58,091 nucleotides of DNA from an uncultured Clostridia bacterium (GTDB taxonomy: Bacteria > Bacillota > Clostridia > Peptostreptococcales > Anaerovoracaceae). Of this stretch, positions 39,416 to 47,992 are shown one piece after another. The stretch spans positions 1 to 58,091 of the forward strand of contig CALHKP010000042.1 of assembly GCA_938034165.1 (NCBI GenBank), in the 5' to 3' direction. The stretch's first letter is position 1. The number at the start of each line of letters is the position of its first letter. The notes beneath the pieces are model-generated. The model made no database searches. It had not been told where the DNA came from and was given only the letters and a program-made list of their open reading frames with translations. The position numbers were made by a program, and so were the translations under genes.

Positions 39416-41299
39416 TTATATTTTCTTCACAAACATTGCTCTTACTGCATTAAGTACAGCCAGAATCATTACACCCACGTCTGCGAATATTGCAATCCAC
39501 ATGTTTACAATTCCTACTGCGCCCAGTGCGAGGCAGAGTAGCTTGATTCCGATTGCAAACCAGATGTTTTCGTACACAATTCTTATACACTTTCTTGCAA
39601 TTTTGATTGCTTTCGATATTTTTTTCGGATCGTCATCCATGAGAACTATGTCTGCTGCCTCTATTGCCGCGTCACTTCCCATTACGCCCATGGCGATTCC
39701 GATGTCCGCTCTTGAGAGAACCGGAGCGTCATTTATGCCATCACCAACAAAGGCAAGAGCCCCATTCTTCTGCTCACTGAGGAGTTGTTCAACTCTTTCA
39801 ACTTTGTCAGCAGGAAGAAGTCGTGCATGAAACTCATCAACTCCAAGCTCAGCAGCCACATGTTCAGCAACACTTGTCGCATCACCTGTAAGCATTACAG
39901 TTTTTGCTATGCCGGCCTTTTTCAGCTCTGCAATTGCCTCTTTTGAGGTTGGTTTGATTTTGTCAGAAATCACAACATGACCTTCGTACTGTCCATCAAT
40001 TGCAACATGAATTATTGTTCCTACACTGTGACAATTCTTATGCTCAACGCCGATATAATCCATCAGCTTTTCGTTTCCGGCAGCAACTTCTTTGCCGTCA
40101 ACAGTTGCAATAACTCCTTTTCCGCTCAACTCGCGAATGTTTTCGACTCTGTTTCTGTCAAGCCTTTTTCCTGCAGCCTTCTGAAGGCTTCTACTGATTG
40201 GATGAGTTGATGAAATTTCGGCAAGAGCCGCATATTCCAGCAAGTCTTTGTCCGGCATTACATTGTGATGTATTGCATTCACTTCGAACACCCCCTGAGT
40301 CAGTGTTCCGGTTTTGTCAAATACAACACAGCCTGTTTTGGCTAAACTTTCCATGTAGTTTGAACCTTTTATCAGAACGCCCTCTTTGCTTGCCCCTCCG
40401 ATTCCGGCAAAGAAACTCAGCGGAATACTTATAACAAGTGCACAAGGACAGCTGATTACAAGAAATGTCAACGCTCTGTAAATCCATGCGCTCCATTCCG
40501 GTGCCAGATTCATAGCAAAAATTCTTACAACAGGCGGCAGCACGGCAAGAACCAGTGCACTTATGCAGACTGCCGGTGTATATATTCTCGCAAATTTGCT
40601 GATAAAATCTTCTTTTTTTGATTTTCTTGAACTTGCATTTTCTACAAGATCCAAAATCTTTGATACTGTAGATTCCCCAAATTCTCTTGTTGTTCTGACA
40701 GTAATCACACCGCTCAGATTGATGCATCCGCTTATGATTTCGTCGCCTTCGCCAACATCCCTCGGAACGCTTTCACCCGTAAGGGCGCCTGTATCCAAAG
40801 TCGAGCTTCCGGAAACGATAATTCCATCAATAGGAACCTTCTCACCCGGCTGAACAGTAATCACAGTTCCAACCTCAACCTCTTCGGGATCAACCTGAAC
40901 CAGTTTTCCATTCTCAATTATATTGGCATAATCAGGTCTTATATCCATAAGCTCGGAAATGCTTTTTCTTGATTTTCCCACAGCATAGCTCTGAAACCAC
41001 TCACCTATCTGGTAAAAGAGCATTACAGCAACCGCCTCTGTAAAGTCGCCGCTTTTGTCCACCAGTGCTATGATAATAGCCCCGATTGTCGCAACAGCCA
41101 TGAGAAAATTCTCATCAAAGATTCTACCGTTGAGAATTCCTTTGAATGCCTTTTTCAATATGTCATATCCGATAATCAGATACGGAATCATGTACAACGC
41201 GAATCTTGCGATTCCCGTAACGGGAGAAGCAGTTATTGCAACCAGCAAAACAGCAGATGCAATAATTCTCTTCAGCATCTTTTTCTGTTTCTTAGTCAT
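39416..41299 (-). CDS. P1B-type heavy-metal translocating ATPase (Zn/Cd/Pb type)
   Basis: 627 residues. Motifs: TGES in the actuator domain (174-177), membrane metal site CPC at 284-286, phosphorylation site DKTGTLT (Asp328), the HP locus THPISRSL, and hinge GDGINDAPVLSRADIGIAMG. The last helices contain a Lys (IGIKLL) and ADVGVMILAVLNAVRAM with an Asp, a set characteristic of Zn2+/Cd2+/Pb2+ exporters (ZntA/CadA). The N-terminal metal-binding domain usually fused to such pumps is absent; it is encoded as a separate protein just upstream. A divergent ArsR-type regulator supports metal-responsive control. Confidence 0.92.
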   Translation of the reverse strand: MTKKQKKMLKRIIASAVLLVAITASPVTGIARFALYMIPYLIIGYDILKKAFKGILNGRIFDENFLMAVATIGAIIIALVDKSGDFTEAVAVMLFYQIGEWFQSYAVGKSRKSISELMDIRPDYANIIENGKLVQVDPEEVEVGTVITVQPGEKVPIDGIIVSGSSTLDTGALTGESVPRDVGEGDEIISGCINLSGVITVRTTREFGESTVSKILDLVENASSRKSKKEDFISKFARIYTPAVCISALVLAVLPPVVRIFAMNLAPEWSAWIYRALTFLVISCPCALVISIPLSFFAGIGGASKEGVLIKGSNYMESLAKTGCVVFDKTGTLTQGVFEVNAIHHNVMPDKDLLEYAALAEISSTHPISRSLQKAAGKRLDRNRVENIRELSGKGVIATVDGKEVAAGNEKLMDYIGVEHKNCHSVGTIIHVAIDGQYEGHVVISDKIKPTSKEAIAELKKAGIAKTVMLTGDATSVAEHVAAELGVDEFHARLLPADKVERVEQLLSEQKNGALAFVGDGINDAPVLSRADIGIAMGVMGSDAAIEAADIVLMDDDPKKISKAIKIARKCIRIVYENIWFAIGIKLLCLALGAVGIVNMWIAIFADVGVMILAVLNAVRAMFVKKI

Positions 41300-41316
41300 T
41301 TTTTCTTGCCTTTCTG

Positions 41317-41535
41317 CTACAGCTCAATTTCGCAATCGGATTCAACCTTCTTGCAAGCCTTTAATACATTTTTCATTACTGCGTCCTTGTCTGCACCATC
41401 TTCAAATTCTACAACCATCTTCTGAGTCATAAAGTTAACAACAGCGTTTTTTACGCCTTCTGTTTTGCATGTTTCTCTTTCCATAAGGTTAGCACAGTTT
41501 GCGCAGTCTACTTCGATTTTGTATGTCTTTTTCAT
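41317..41535 (-). CDS. Free-standing HMA-domain metal-binding protein
   Basis: 72 residues, one heavy-metal-associated domain with the ferredoxin-like fold. The metal motif is the unusual CANC in VDCANCANLMERE; the classic form is GMxCxxC. AGGTAAG stands before the ATG, and the P-ATPase gene begins 17 bp downstream. It probably delivers metal to the pump's membrane site or acts as its detached regulatory domain. An extra acidic stretch (EFEDGADKDAV) is ordinary for the family. Confidence 0.85.
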   Translation of the reverse strand: MKKTYKIEVDCANCANLMERETCKTEGVKNAVVNFMTQKMVVEFEDGADKDAVMKNVLKACKKVESDCEIEL

Positions 41536-41585
41536 TTTTCTTACCTCCGTAATTTGTTAATCTTCTTTTCCCTTTACGCTTATAA

Positions 41586-41605
41586 TATTAAGCGTTTACT
41601 TAATA
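41586..41605. promoter_or_regulatory. Candidate ArsR-type operator in the divergent metal-resistance intergenic region
   Basis: TATTAAG-CGTTTA-CTTAATA, a perfect 7-bp inverted repeat with a 6-bp spacer, amid AT-rich promoter-like sequence between the HMA gene and the ArsR-AraC gene. It has the size and symmetry of ArsR/SmtB-family sites. Confidence 0.6.
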
Positions 41606-41773
41606 ATTTAGCTATAATATAATCAAATAATTTTATTCAGTCAACAATATCTGACCAGTTTCTGCCATATGGGGAAAATCTATTTCCATTTGGATAAAAT
41701 TCACTTTTTCAGTAAAAAACATTTTCCCCTTCACCTTTGTATGATATTATGTAAAAAAGAGGAGGTAAAACCA

Positions 41774-42502
41774 ATGGATTCAAACAAATATCCCCACCAT
41801 CATCACCACCAAAGCAGCTTCATCGAACATGTTCCGGCTGCTGACGACTTTTCTTCTGTATCAGAGCTTTTCAAAATGCTGGGAGACGAAACAAGGCTTC
41901 GCATATTCTGGATACTCTGCCACAGCGAAGAATGCGTAGTCAACCTGGCGGCGATTTTGAACATGAGTAGCCCTGCTGTTGCTCACCACCTCAAAAAATT
42001 AAAAGAAGAGAGGCTTATAACCTCTCGAAAAGACGGTCGCGAAGTCCATTACAAGGCAGCCATAACCGGCGAAGCCCAGGCACTTCACGAAATCATAGAA
42101 TACATAATGGAGCTCACCTGCCCGAAGGAAGAGACTGGAAACTGCGCTGAAAAAATTTCCCCTTATGACAAAAACGAAAGAACAATAAGAGAAATCCACG
42201 ATTTTCTCATTTCAGACCTCAGCGTCAGATATACAATCACAGAGCTGTCAAAGGAATTCCTCATAAACACATCCACCCTCAAGGAGATGTTCAAAAAAAT
42301 ATACGGAAAACCCGTGGCAACATACATGAAAGAATACCGCATGGAAAAAGCAAAACAGCTTCTGCGAGAAACCGACATGTCAATTGCAGCTATAGCAAAA
42401 GAAACAGGATACGAAAATCAAGGAAAATTCACAGAAGCATTCAGTAAATACGAAAAAATACTGCCGAAGAATTACAAACGAAAGCATGCAGGGAACCTGT
42501 GA
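41774..42502 (+). CDS. ArsR-AraC fusion transcription regulator
   Basis: 242 residues from ATG 41774, with GAGGAGG 8 bp upstream. After a His-rich head (PHHHHHQ), residues about 25-110 form an ArsR winged helix (LFKMLGDETRLRIFWILCHSEECVVNLAAILNMSSPAVAHHLKKL), with the ECVVNL segment in the position of the ArsR metal-binding helix. Residues about 140-242 form a complete AraC double helix-turn-helix (YTITELSKEFLINTSTLKEMFKKIYG and MSIAAIAKETGYENQGKFTEAF). Two DNA-binding modules in one protein is unusual. It is divergent from the metal pump genes, which it presumably controls, sensing Zn or Cd. A hairpin terminator follows at 42547. Confidence 0.85.
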   Translation: MDSNKYPHHHHHQSSFIEHVPAADDFSSVSELFKMLGDETRLRIFWILCHSEECVVNLAAILNMSSPAVAHHLKKLKEERLITSRKDGREVHYKAAITGEAQALHEIIEYIMELTCPKEETGNCAEKISPYDKNERTIREIHDFLISDLSVRYTITELSKEFLINTSTLKEMFKKIYGKPVATYMKEYRMEKAKQLLRETDMSIAAIAKETGYENQGKFTEAFSKYEKILPKNYKRKHAGNL

Positions 42503-42546
42503 TTATGATATTCTTTTATCTATGGAAAAAAGCCTATAAACAAAAC

Positions 42547-42595
42547 GGGAATTCTCAGCTCTTGCAGCGAAATGAGAATTCCCTTCTTTTTTTTT
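42547..42595. terminator. Strong terminator between the ArsR-AraC and MATE genes
   Basis: GGGAATTCTCA (42547-42557) pairs with TGAGAATTCCC (42573-42583), followed by TTCTTTTTTTTT on the plus strand. The minus-strand exit (GTTTTGTTTAT) may serve the MATE gene. Confidence 0.85.
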
Positions 42596-43958
42596 ATAAT
42601 CCTTTTATCACGTTGTTCAGCCATTTTTTTGAGCGGAAGCGTTTCGTCAGCATAACCGATTTCACAACATCTTCTAGCTTTATCAGCAGAACGGCCATAA
42701 AAATCGGAGCACCCCAAATCAAGGAAGCTGTGAATGCAAGGGGAACTGCAATAAGCCATACGCAGCTGCATTCCGCTATCATTGCAAACCTTGTATCTCC
42801 GCCGCCTCTCAGGATTCCCGTTACATTGATTCCGTTGTACAATGTAAGACCCATTGCGGCACCATATATCGTCAGTATCTTGATGGTGTACATCTTTCCC
42901 TCAGGAGTCAGATTAAACAGACCGGTCAGAGTCGGTGCACTGAGAATCAGCAAAAGCCCTATTGCAGCGCCGAGAATCGTACCTATTCTCAGAAGTCTCT
43001 TTGCAAGAGCATAGGTATACTCCTTGTCACCCTCTCCCAGCTTCTGTCCCACAAGTATGAGAGTTGCGTCCCCCACACTGAAAGCTGCGAAAGAAAATAT
43101 ACTATTAATGGCTGCCGCTGCCTGATATGCCGCATATGCCGTAGTTCCTATTCTTGAAAAAGCAGCAACATACATCGTCTGACCCAAACTCCACAGGAGT
43201 TCGTTTCCTGTAGTGGGTGCTGCATTTTTCAGAACTCGCATGATAATATCTTTGTTCCACTGAAAATATTCGCAAACCTTGCCACAGAAGCAGTTACTCC
43301 TTCTGAATGCAAATCCCATGCTGATGATAACCTCAAGAAATCTTGCAATGGATGTAGCAAGAGCCGCGCCTGCAACGCCGAAAGCCGGTGCACCGAACTT
43401 TCCGAAGATAAATACATAATTCAGGAATGTATTTGTGGTAAAGACCACCGTACTTATGAGCATCGGCACCTTAGTCTGCTGAGTTGCTTTGAAGGCCATC
43501 TCCATAGGCACAGAAAAAGCCAGGAAAAAGAAAGTCACGCTTCCCACCTTGACATACTGCACAGCCATAGCCTTTACTACAGGATCATCCACATAAAAAG
43601 ATAAAAATCCGTTTGTAAAAAAGAAGGCCACCGTAAAGAAAAAAAGGCCGGCCAGCAAAGCTACACTTGTGGCAAATCCGGTTACCTTTCTTATGCTTTT
43701 CATGTCATCGGCACCGTAAAACTGTGCCATAAAAGTTGCAGTTCCGCCTATAAACCCGAACAGAATCAGATAATGGATAAAAAATATCTGAGTCGCCACT
43801 CCAACAGCCGCCAGCTCCGTCTCACCCAGAAATCCCACCATCAGGTTATCAATCATTCCCAGGGTAGCAGAAACAACGCCCTGCACAGAAATCGGCAGGG
43901 CTATCTTTGCCAGTTTAGTATATAATTGTCTGCTATCTATTGTAACAGTCTGTGTCAT
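42594..43958 (-). CDS. MATE family multidrug/cation efflux transporter
   Basis: 454 residues and about twelve membrane helices in two related halves. The N-terminal LPISVQGVVSATLGMIDNLMVGFLGETELAAVGVATQIF and the matching second-half NAAPTTGNELLWSLGQTMYVAAFSRIGTTAYAAYQAA are typical MATE repeats. Members export cationic drugs or metabolites using Na+ or H+ gradients. AAGGAG lies an unusually long 14 bp before the ATG. It is the last gene in a minus-strand run that begins upstream of truA. Confidence 0.9.
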   Translation of the reverse strand: MTQTVTIDSRQLYTKLAKIALPISVQGVVSATLGMIDNLMVGFLGETELAAVGVATQIFFIHYLILFGFIGGTATFMAQFYGADDMKSIRKVTGFATSVALLAGLFFFTVAFFFTNGFLSFYVDDPVVKAMAVQYVKVGSVTFFFLAFSVPMEMAFKATQQTKVPMLISTVVFTTNTFLNYVFIFGKFGAPAFGVAGAALATSIARFLEVIISMGFAFRRSNCFCGKVCEYFQWNKDIIMRVLKNAAPTTGNELLWSLGQTMYVAAFSRIGTTAYAAYQAAAAINSIFSFAAFSVGDATLILVGQKLGEGDKEYTYALAKRLLRIGTILGAAIGLLLILSAPTLTGLFNLTPEGKMYTIKILTIYGAAMGLTLYNGINVTGILRGGGDTRFAMIAECSCVWLIAVPLAFTASLIWGAPIFMAVLLIKLEDVVKSVMLTKRFRSKKWLNNVIKGL

Positions 43959-43966
43959 ATATAACT

Positions 43967-45070
43967 CTATTTCTCCTTTTCTTCAGCTTCGTGATGAAGC
44001 ATTCTCTGTCTTTCACGCGCCTCTTCCTTTTTCGCTGTGGTGCTGTTTGGTCCCGTCAAAAATACATACAAATATACCGCTGCAATGGCCGCAAGAACGA
44101 ATGCGTCCTTGTACAGCTCGCGGCTTATCAGAACCGCCGACATTCCCATGATTCCGCTTATGCCATAAAGCATGAGAACCGAACGCTTCTGTCCATATCC
44201 CGAGTTCATCAGTCTGTGATGAAGATGTCCCTTGTCTGCACCCATTATAGGTTGTCCGCTTATGAGTCTTCTGACAATAGCAAACAAAGTATCAAAAATC
44301 GGAATTGCAAGAGCAACTATGGGAACGAAAACCGCAATTACAGTGGAACGCTTGAGAGGTCCGATTACCGACATAATCGCAATCATATATCCAAGGAACA
44401 ACGCTCCTCCATCTCCCAAAAACGTCTTTGCCGGTGAAAAGTTGAATGGCAAAAATCCCACACAAGCTCCGGCAATAGCCACAAGCGCGACGCAGACAAT
44501 AGTCATTCCAAAAGTATCACCGTGTATATATGCGACATAGGCCATACAGAGAGCTACAATTGCCGTAGTTCCTGCAGCAAGGCCGTCAAGTCCATCTATC
44601 AGGTTAATCGTATTTGTGATTCCTACAATCCACAGCACCGTAATAATCAGGCACAGAGTCTCATCAAACTTCCAGACTCCCGAGCCCGCATAATTCTCAA
44701 TAAAATTAATACGAAGGCCCATATAATACATCAAAAGGGCAACCGCAAGCTGGCAAACAAATTTGAATCCCGCATGCAGGTCAAATTTGTCATCAATAAT
44801 TCCAAGAAGGTATATAAAAACCCCTCCTATCATGGCAGTCCTGATTCTCTCATCGTCACCCTCGAACATTTGGAGAGTTGCCATAACCGAAACGAATATA
44901 GCAAATCCTCCGAATCTGGGGATGCTTCTGGTGTGCATTCTTCTCGCGTCCTTCGGCACATCCATTATATTGAGTTTTTTTGCCAGGAATATACTTACCG
45001 GTGACATTGCAAGAGCTATAGCAAAAGCTGTGCAAAACACAGGCAGTATATTTGTCAAACTTATATCCAT
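43967..45070 (-). CDS. Undecaprenyl-phosphate GlcNAc-1-phosphate transferase (TagO/WecA, MraY family)
   Basis: 367 residues, about eleven helices. Catalytic-loop motifs of the family: MDVPKDARRMHTRSIPRFGG (about 36-55), NTINLIDGLDGLAAGTT with the active Asp pair, FLGDGGALFLGY, and the cytoplasmic MGADKGHLHHRLMNSG carbohydrate-recognition motif. It starts teichoic acid or other surface polymer synthesis by joining GlcNAc-phosphate to the C55 lipid carrier. The C-terminus is charged (KKEEARERQRML). GAGGAAT precedes the ATG. Substrate could be another UDP-HexNAc. Confidence 0.9.
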   Translation of the reverse strand: MDISLTNILPVFCTAFAIALAMSPVSIFLAKKLNIMDVPKDARRMHTRSIPRFGGFAIFVSVMATLQMFEGDDERIRTAMIGGVFIYLLGIIDDKFDLHAGFKFVCQLAVALLMYYMGLRINFIENYAGSGVWKFDETLCLIITVLWIVGITNTINLIDGLDGLAAGTTAIVALCMAYVAYIHGDTFGMTIVCVALVAIAGACVGFLPFNFSPAKTFLGDGGALFLGYMIAIMSVIGPLKRSTVIAVFVPIVALAIPIFDTLFAIVRRLISGQPIMGADKGHLHHRLMNSGYGQKRSVLMLYGISGIMGMSAVLISRELYKDAFVLAAIAAVYLYVFLTGPNSTTAKKEEARERQRMLHHEAEEKEK

Positions 45071-45073
45071 ATT

Positions 45074-45556
45074 TTATTCCTCGTCACTCGGTTCCTCGTA
45101 CATATCAATGCCAAGCTTTGCCTCTGCAAGTATCTCGCGAGCCAGCTCATCGGGATATCCTTCCTTCACTACAATTCTCTTGATTCCGGCATTGATTATC
45201 ATCTTAGCACATATAATGCAAGGCTGATGAGTTATATAAATCGTTCCGCCTTCAACACTCTGTCCGAGACTTGCTGCCTGAATTATTGCATTCTGTTCAG
45301 CATGAAGCGCTCTGCAAAGCTCATGCCTTTCGCCGGAAGGAACACCTAGCTGCTGTCTGAGGCAGCCACCTCTTTCCTCACAATGATGAATTCCCTGCGG
45401 TGCACCATTATATCCTGTAGCAATAACATGCTTATTTTTCACTATTACAGCGCCCACATTTCTTCTCAGGCAAGTTGATCTTTCTGCTGTGAGCTCCGCC
45501 ATTCTCATAAAATATTCGTCCCAGCCGGGCCTTCTCTTTTTTTCGGTCAAACTCAT
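45074..45556 (-). CDS. dCMP deaminase (ComEB-like)
   Basis: 160 residues. Zinc-dependent cytidine/deoxycytidylate deaminase fold: HAEQNAI (His ligand and proton-shuttle Glu, about 99-105) and PCIICAKM (two Cys ligands, about 127-134). The insert with C-x-R-x-x-x-G-V-P-S-G-E-R between the strands is typical of dCMP deaminases, which make dUMP for thymidylate synthesis. The start overlaps the stop of truA by 4 nt (ATGA), so translation is coupled. Deamination of dCMP rather than of a tRNA or riboflavin substrate is the best reading. Confidence 0.9.
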   Translation of the reverse strand: MSLTEKKRRPGWDEYFMRMAELTAERSTCLRRNVGAVIVKNKHVIATGYNGAPQGIHHCEERGGCLRQQLGVPSGERHELCRALHAEQNAIIQAASLGQSVEGGTIYITHQPCIICAKMIINAGIKRIVVKEGYPDELAREILAEAKLGIDMYEEPSDEE

Positions 45557-46341
45557 TTTCTCATTTCCTCCTCAGAAAAGTAGATTTTCGACATGTACAA
45601 ACCCTCTGCAGGTGCCGTATGCCCCGCCGTTTTCCTGTCTTTGCTTCTGATTGTGTCCTTCAGGGATTCAGGCTTTCTCCTGCCAAGCCCAACTTCTACA
45701 AGTGTTCCCACAATGATTCTTACCATATTATACAAAAATCCGTCCCCCGTCACATCAATTGTGATGGTTTCGCCTTCTTCCTTTATGTCGATAGAATAAA
45801 TAGTTCTCACTGTCGTAAGTTTGGGTGTTGCTCCCGATGACTGAAAACACACAAAATCCTGCGTTCCTTCTATAAATTCTGCCGCCCTTTTCATATCCTC
45901 TATGCAAAGCTTTTTGCCAACAAAATAGCAGTAGTTTCTGCGAAAAATATCAACAGCACCCGTACTTATAACATATCTGTAGGTTTTGCCCACGCAGCTG
46001 AATCTGGCGTGAAACCCTTCCGGTACTTCCTTCGCCTCAATGATTCTCACATCGCTGACCCTGCTTCCGGCACCGGTTCTTCCCCCTGCCAGAATATTGT
46101 TCACAGCAAGAGGAATCCTTTCAACCGGGATTCCAAACTCCTCGCAAAAGCTGGCACACTGACCCAGGGCATGAACCCCCGCATCTGTACGACCCGTTCC
46201 TTCAATGGTAATATCTTTTCCGCAGACAATTGCAAGAGCTCTTTCAACCTCGCCCTGCACAGTTCTCAGACCGTCTTGTCTTTGCCATCCATGAAAATTG
46301 CTTCCGTCATATTCAATTTTTAGCAATACATTTTTCTTCAT
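45553..46341 (-). CDS. truA: tRNA pseudouridine(38-40) synthase
   Basis: 262 residues. The catalytic Asp lies in GTGRTDAGVHALGQ (about 50-63), and downstream FHARFSCVGKTYRY, YLFVGKKL-type and GDGFLYNMVRIIVGTLVEVG motifs are all present. The enzyme modifies the tRNA anticodon stem-loop at positions 38-40. The start follows a short AT-rich gap after the prepilin peptidase gene, and it overlaps the dCMP deaminase gene by 4 nt. Length is normal. Confidence 0.95.
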   Translation of the reverse strand: MKKNVLLKIEYDGSNFHGWQRQDGLRTVQGEVERALAIVCGKDITIEGTGRTDAGVHALGQCASFCEEFGIPVERIPLAVNNILAGGRTGAGSRVSDVRIIEAKEVPEGFHARFSCVGKTYRYVISTGAVDIFRRNYCYFVGKKLCIEDMKRAAEFIEGTQDFVCFQSSGATPKLTTVRTIYSIDIKEEGETITIDVTGDGFLYNMVRIIVGTLVEVGLGRRKPESLKDTIRSKDRKTAGHTAPAEGLYMSKIYFSEEEMRK

Positions 46342-46375
46342 ATCATTTAATTATATCAAAATTTTTTCTCAGTAT

Positions 46376-47083
46376 CTACAATTTTATAATATCAAAGGCG
46401 TCCCAAAGGAACATAAAATAAATCCCAGCAGCTACAGCGATATACGGTGCCATAGGAAAAGTATCATTCCTTTTGATTTTTCGTCTGAGCAAAAGATAGC
46501 TGAAACACATAGCACTTATAAAGCTAGACATTATAAATATTGCAATTACGCCCTCCGGCCCCGTCAAAAATCCCAAAACAGCAAAGAGTTTGACATCCCC
46601 ACCGCCAATGGCATCCCTCTTGTAAGCCATCTTGCTTATCAGAGCAAGAAATGCAACTATACCAAATCCTACAAGCGCACCGAATATGCAAGACTTGATA
46701 TTGCTGTGAAAAGGATAAAATCCAAGGCCGCAAATAGCAAGGAGAATCAGAAGTTCGTCCGGAATAATCCTATATTTCAAATCAGATATGGAAATCTCCA
46801 GCAAAAGCCATAGCGCAAGAGTAGCTGCAATCGCAAACTGGGCATCCACCATAACAAGACGCACATTAACCACAACAAAAAGCATAGTCAGCGAAAACTT
46901 CCACGGATAGCTCTTCACCCTCTGGGTATCTGTGCTCAAAATTTCCTCTGTAGGTTCTTCCCCATAATCACAAAACCATTTCGGCGGCATCCTGTTAAAG
47001 AACCAGATCGCCCCGTTTCCTTCTAAAACAGCAAAGAGAATTGCCAGAATTGTTTTTATCAGTAAAATCATAATCGTCGTCAT
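46376..47083 (-). CDS. Prepilin peptidase (type IV leader peptidase, A24 family)
   Basis: 235 residues from the ATG of MTTIMILLIK, with GGGG 10 bp upstream; a start at 47131 would overlap the upstream gene. About seven membrane helices. The two catalytic aspartates are seen: SDLKYRIIPDELL (first) and GGGDVKLFAVLGF (second, the GxGD motif). The N-terminal methyltransferase cysteines of bifunctional PilD enzymes are absent. No pilin, pilus ATPase or competence genes are nearby, so its substrates are encoded elsewhere. Confidence 0.85.
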   Translation of the reverse strand: MTTIMILLIKTILAILFAVLEGNGAIWFFNRMPPKWFCDYGEEPTEEILSTDTQRVKSYPWKFSLTMLFVVVNVRLVMVDAQFAIAATLALWLLLEISISDLKYRIIPDELLILLAICGLGFYPFHSNIKSCIFGALVGFGIVAFLALISKMAYKRDAIGGGDVKLFAVLGFLTGPEGVIAIFIMSSFISAMCFSYLLLRRKIKRNDTFPMAPYIAVAAGIYFMFLWDAFDIIKL

Positions 47084-47115
47084 TTTGTAAATTTCCCCTT
47101 TGTAAAAAAACGAGC

Positions 47116-47537
47116 TTATAAAAGCTCGCATTTTTCGTCAATCGTATCTTCAATTATGTCCTTAATCGTTATGTTGTCAACAAGATCAGCGATAACAGTA
47201 TCCAGCTTCTGCCATACTTTTCTGGTTTTGCACACATCCATTCTGTTGCATGTAGGTGTCTCTTCAAGGCAGTTGACAATAGCTGTTTTGCTTTCGGTCT
47301 GTCTCAGAATCGCACCCACAGTGCATTCGCTGGGATCTACATTTACCATGTATCCTCCCTGGGGTCCTCTGATACTCCTGATCATATCAGCTTTGTTCAA
47401 GATCGATGCTATCTGTTCAAGATATTTTTCGGACAAAGCCTGACGCTTCGCAATATCTTTACCGGGCTATCCGAACAGTGTTCAGACAGATCCACCATAA
47501 ATCGGATCGCATAACGCCCTTTTGTTGAAATTTTCAT
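47116..47537 (-). pseudogene. Rrf2/IscR-family regulator, disrupted by a frameshift
   Basis: From an ATG at 47537 (AAGAAG just upstream) the frame reads MKISTKGRYAIRFMVDLSEHCSDSPVK, a normal Rrf2 N-terminus. At about 47455-47463 the frame changes; the rest of the protein continues in another frame as DIAKRQALSEKYLEQIASIL, then IRGPQGGYMV with the recognition wing, and CLEETPTCNRMDVCKTRKVW with three cluster-ligand-type cysteines. Both parts are otherwise intact and match the family end to end. The alignment suggests loss of 7 nt between two AAAG-GATA-like repeats, or of 1 nt. It may be a real inactivation, a sequencing error, or a slippage site. Intact homologues control Fe-S or cysteine metabolism. 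Confidence 0.85.
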
Positions 47538-47571
47538 GTTCTTCCTCCGGACTTCTTTCTTCTCACTAAAT

Positions 47572-47907
47572 TTACAGATTACTTATAATCGTGTCCTCTC
47601 CGATAACAAGCATTCCATGTTCTTCTATCTGTTCAGTAGTACATCCTGAAATCAGGATACCGTACTTACCACCTTTTTCTGCAACCTTTGCAGGGTACGG
47701 CGGCTGTTCTATCGCTTTTATCTCACACTGCAGCTGTTTATTCCCGTCTTTGTCGATATACCAGCACACATCGCCTTTTCTCGCTTCGCCTTCAAATACA
47801 GTTCCTGCAACAACGCATGAATTGTCATCGTTTTTCATTGCAAAAACCGCTTCTATTGTATAACCGAAGCATGTACTCTTCTTTTTGAATACATCAAAAA
47901 ATCCCAT
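47572..47907 (-). CDS. Free-standing protein resembling EF-Tu domain 2 (beta-barrel)
   Basis: 111 residues. After MGFFDVFKKKS comes VVAGTVFEGEARKGDVCWYIDKDG, then QCEIKAIEQ, a G-rich GGKYGILISGCTTEQIEEHGMLVI. This spacing is that of the domain-2 barrel of translation GTPases such as EF-Tu or SelB (V-x-G-x-V-x-x-G-x-h-x-x-G-D then h-x-h-x-G-h). No GTPase domain is present. GAGGTAT precedes the ATG. It is the first gene of the minus-strand run upstream of the Rrf2 fragment. The function of such isolated barrels is unknown to me. Confidence 0.6.
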   Translation of the reverse strand: MGFFDVFKKKSTCFGYTIEAVFAMKNDDNSCVVAGTVFEGEARKGDVCWYIDKDGNKQLQCEIKAIEQPPYPAKVAEKGGKYGILISGCTTEQIEEHGMLVIGEDTIISNL

Positions 47908-47992
47908 AACGATACCTCCGTCATTTAGTTATAATTCGATTCTAGCACATATGTTTCACATTCCGCAACCCAAACATATTTTTATTTACAAA

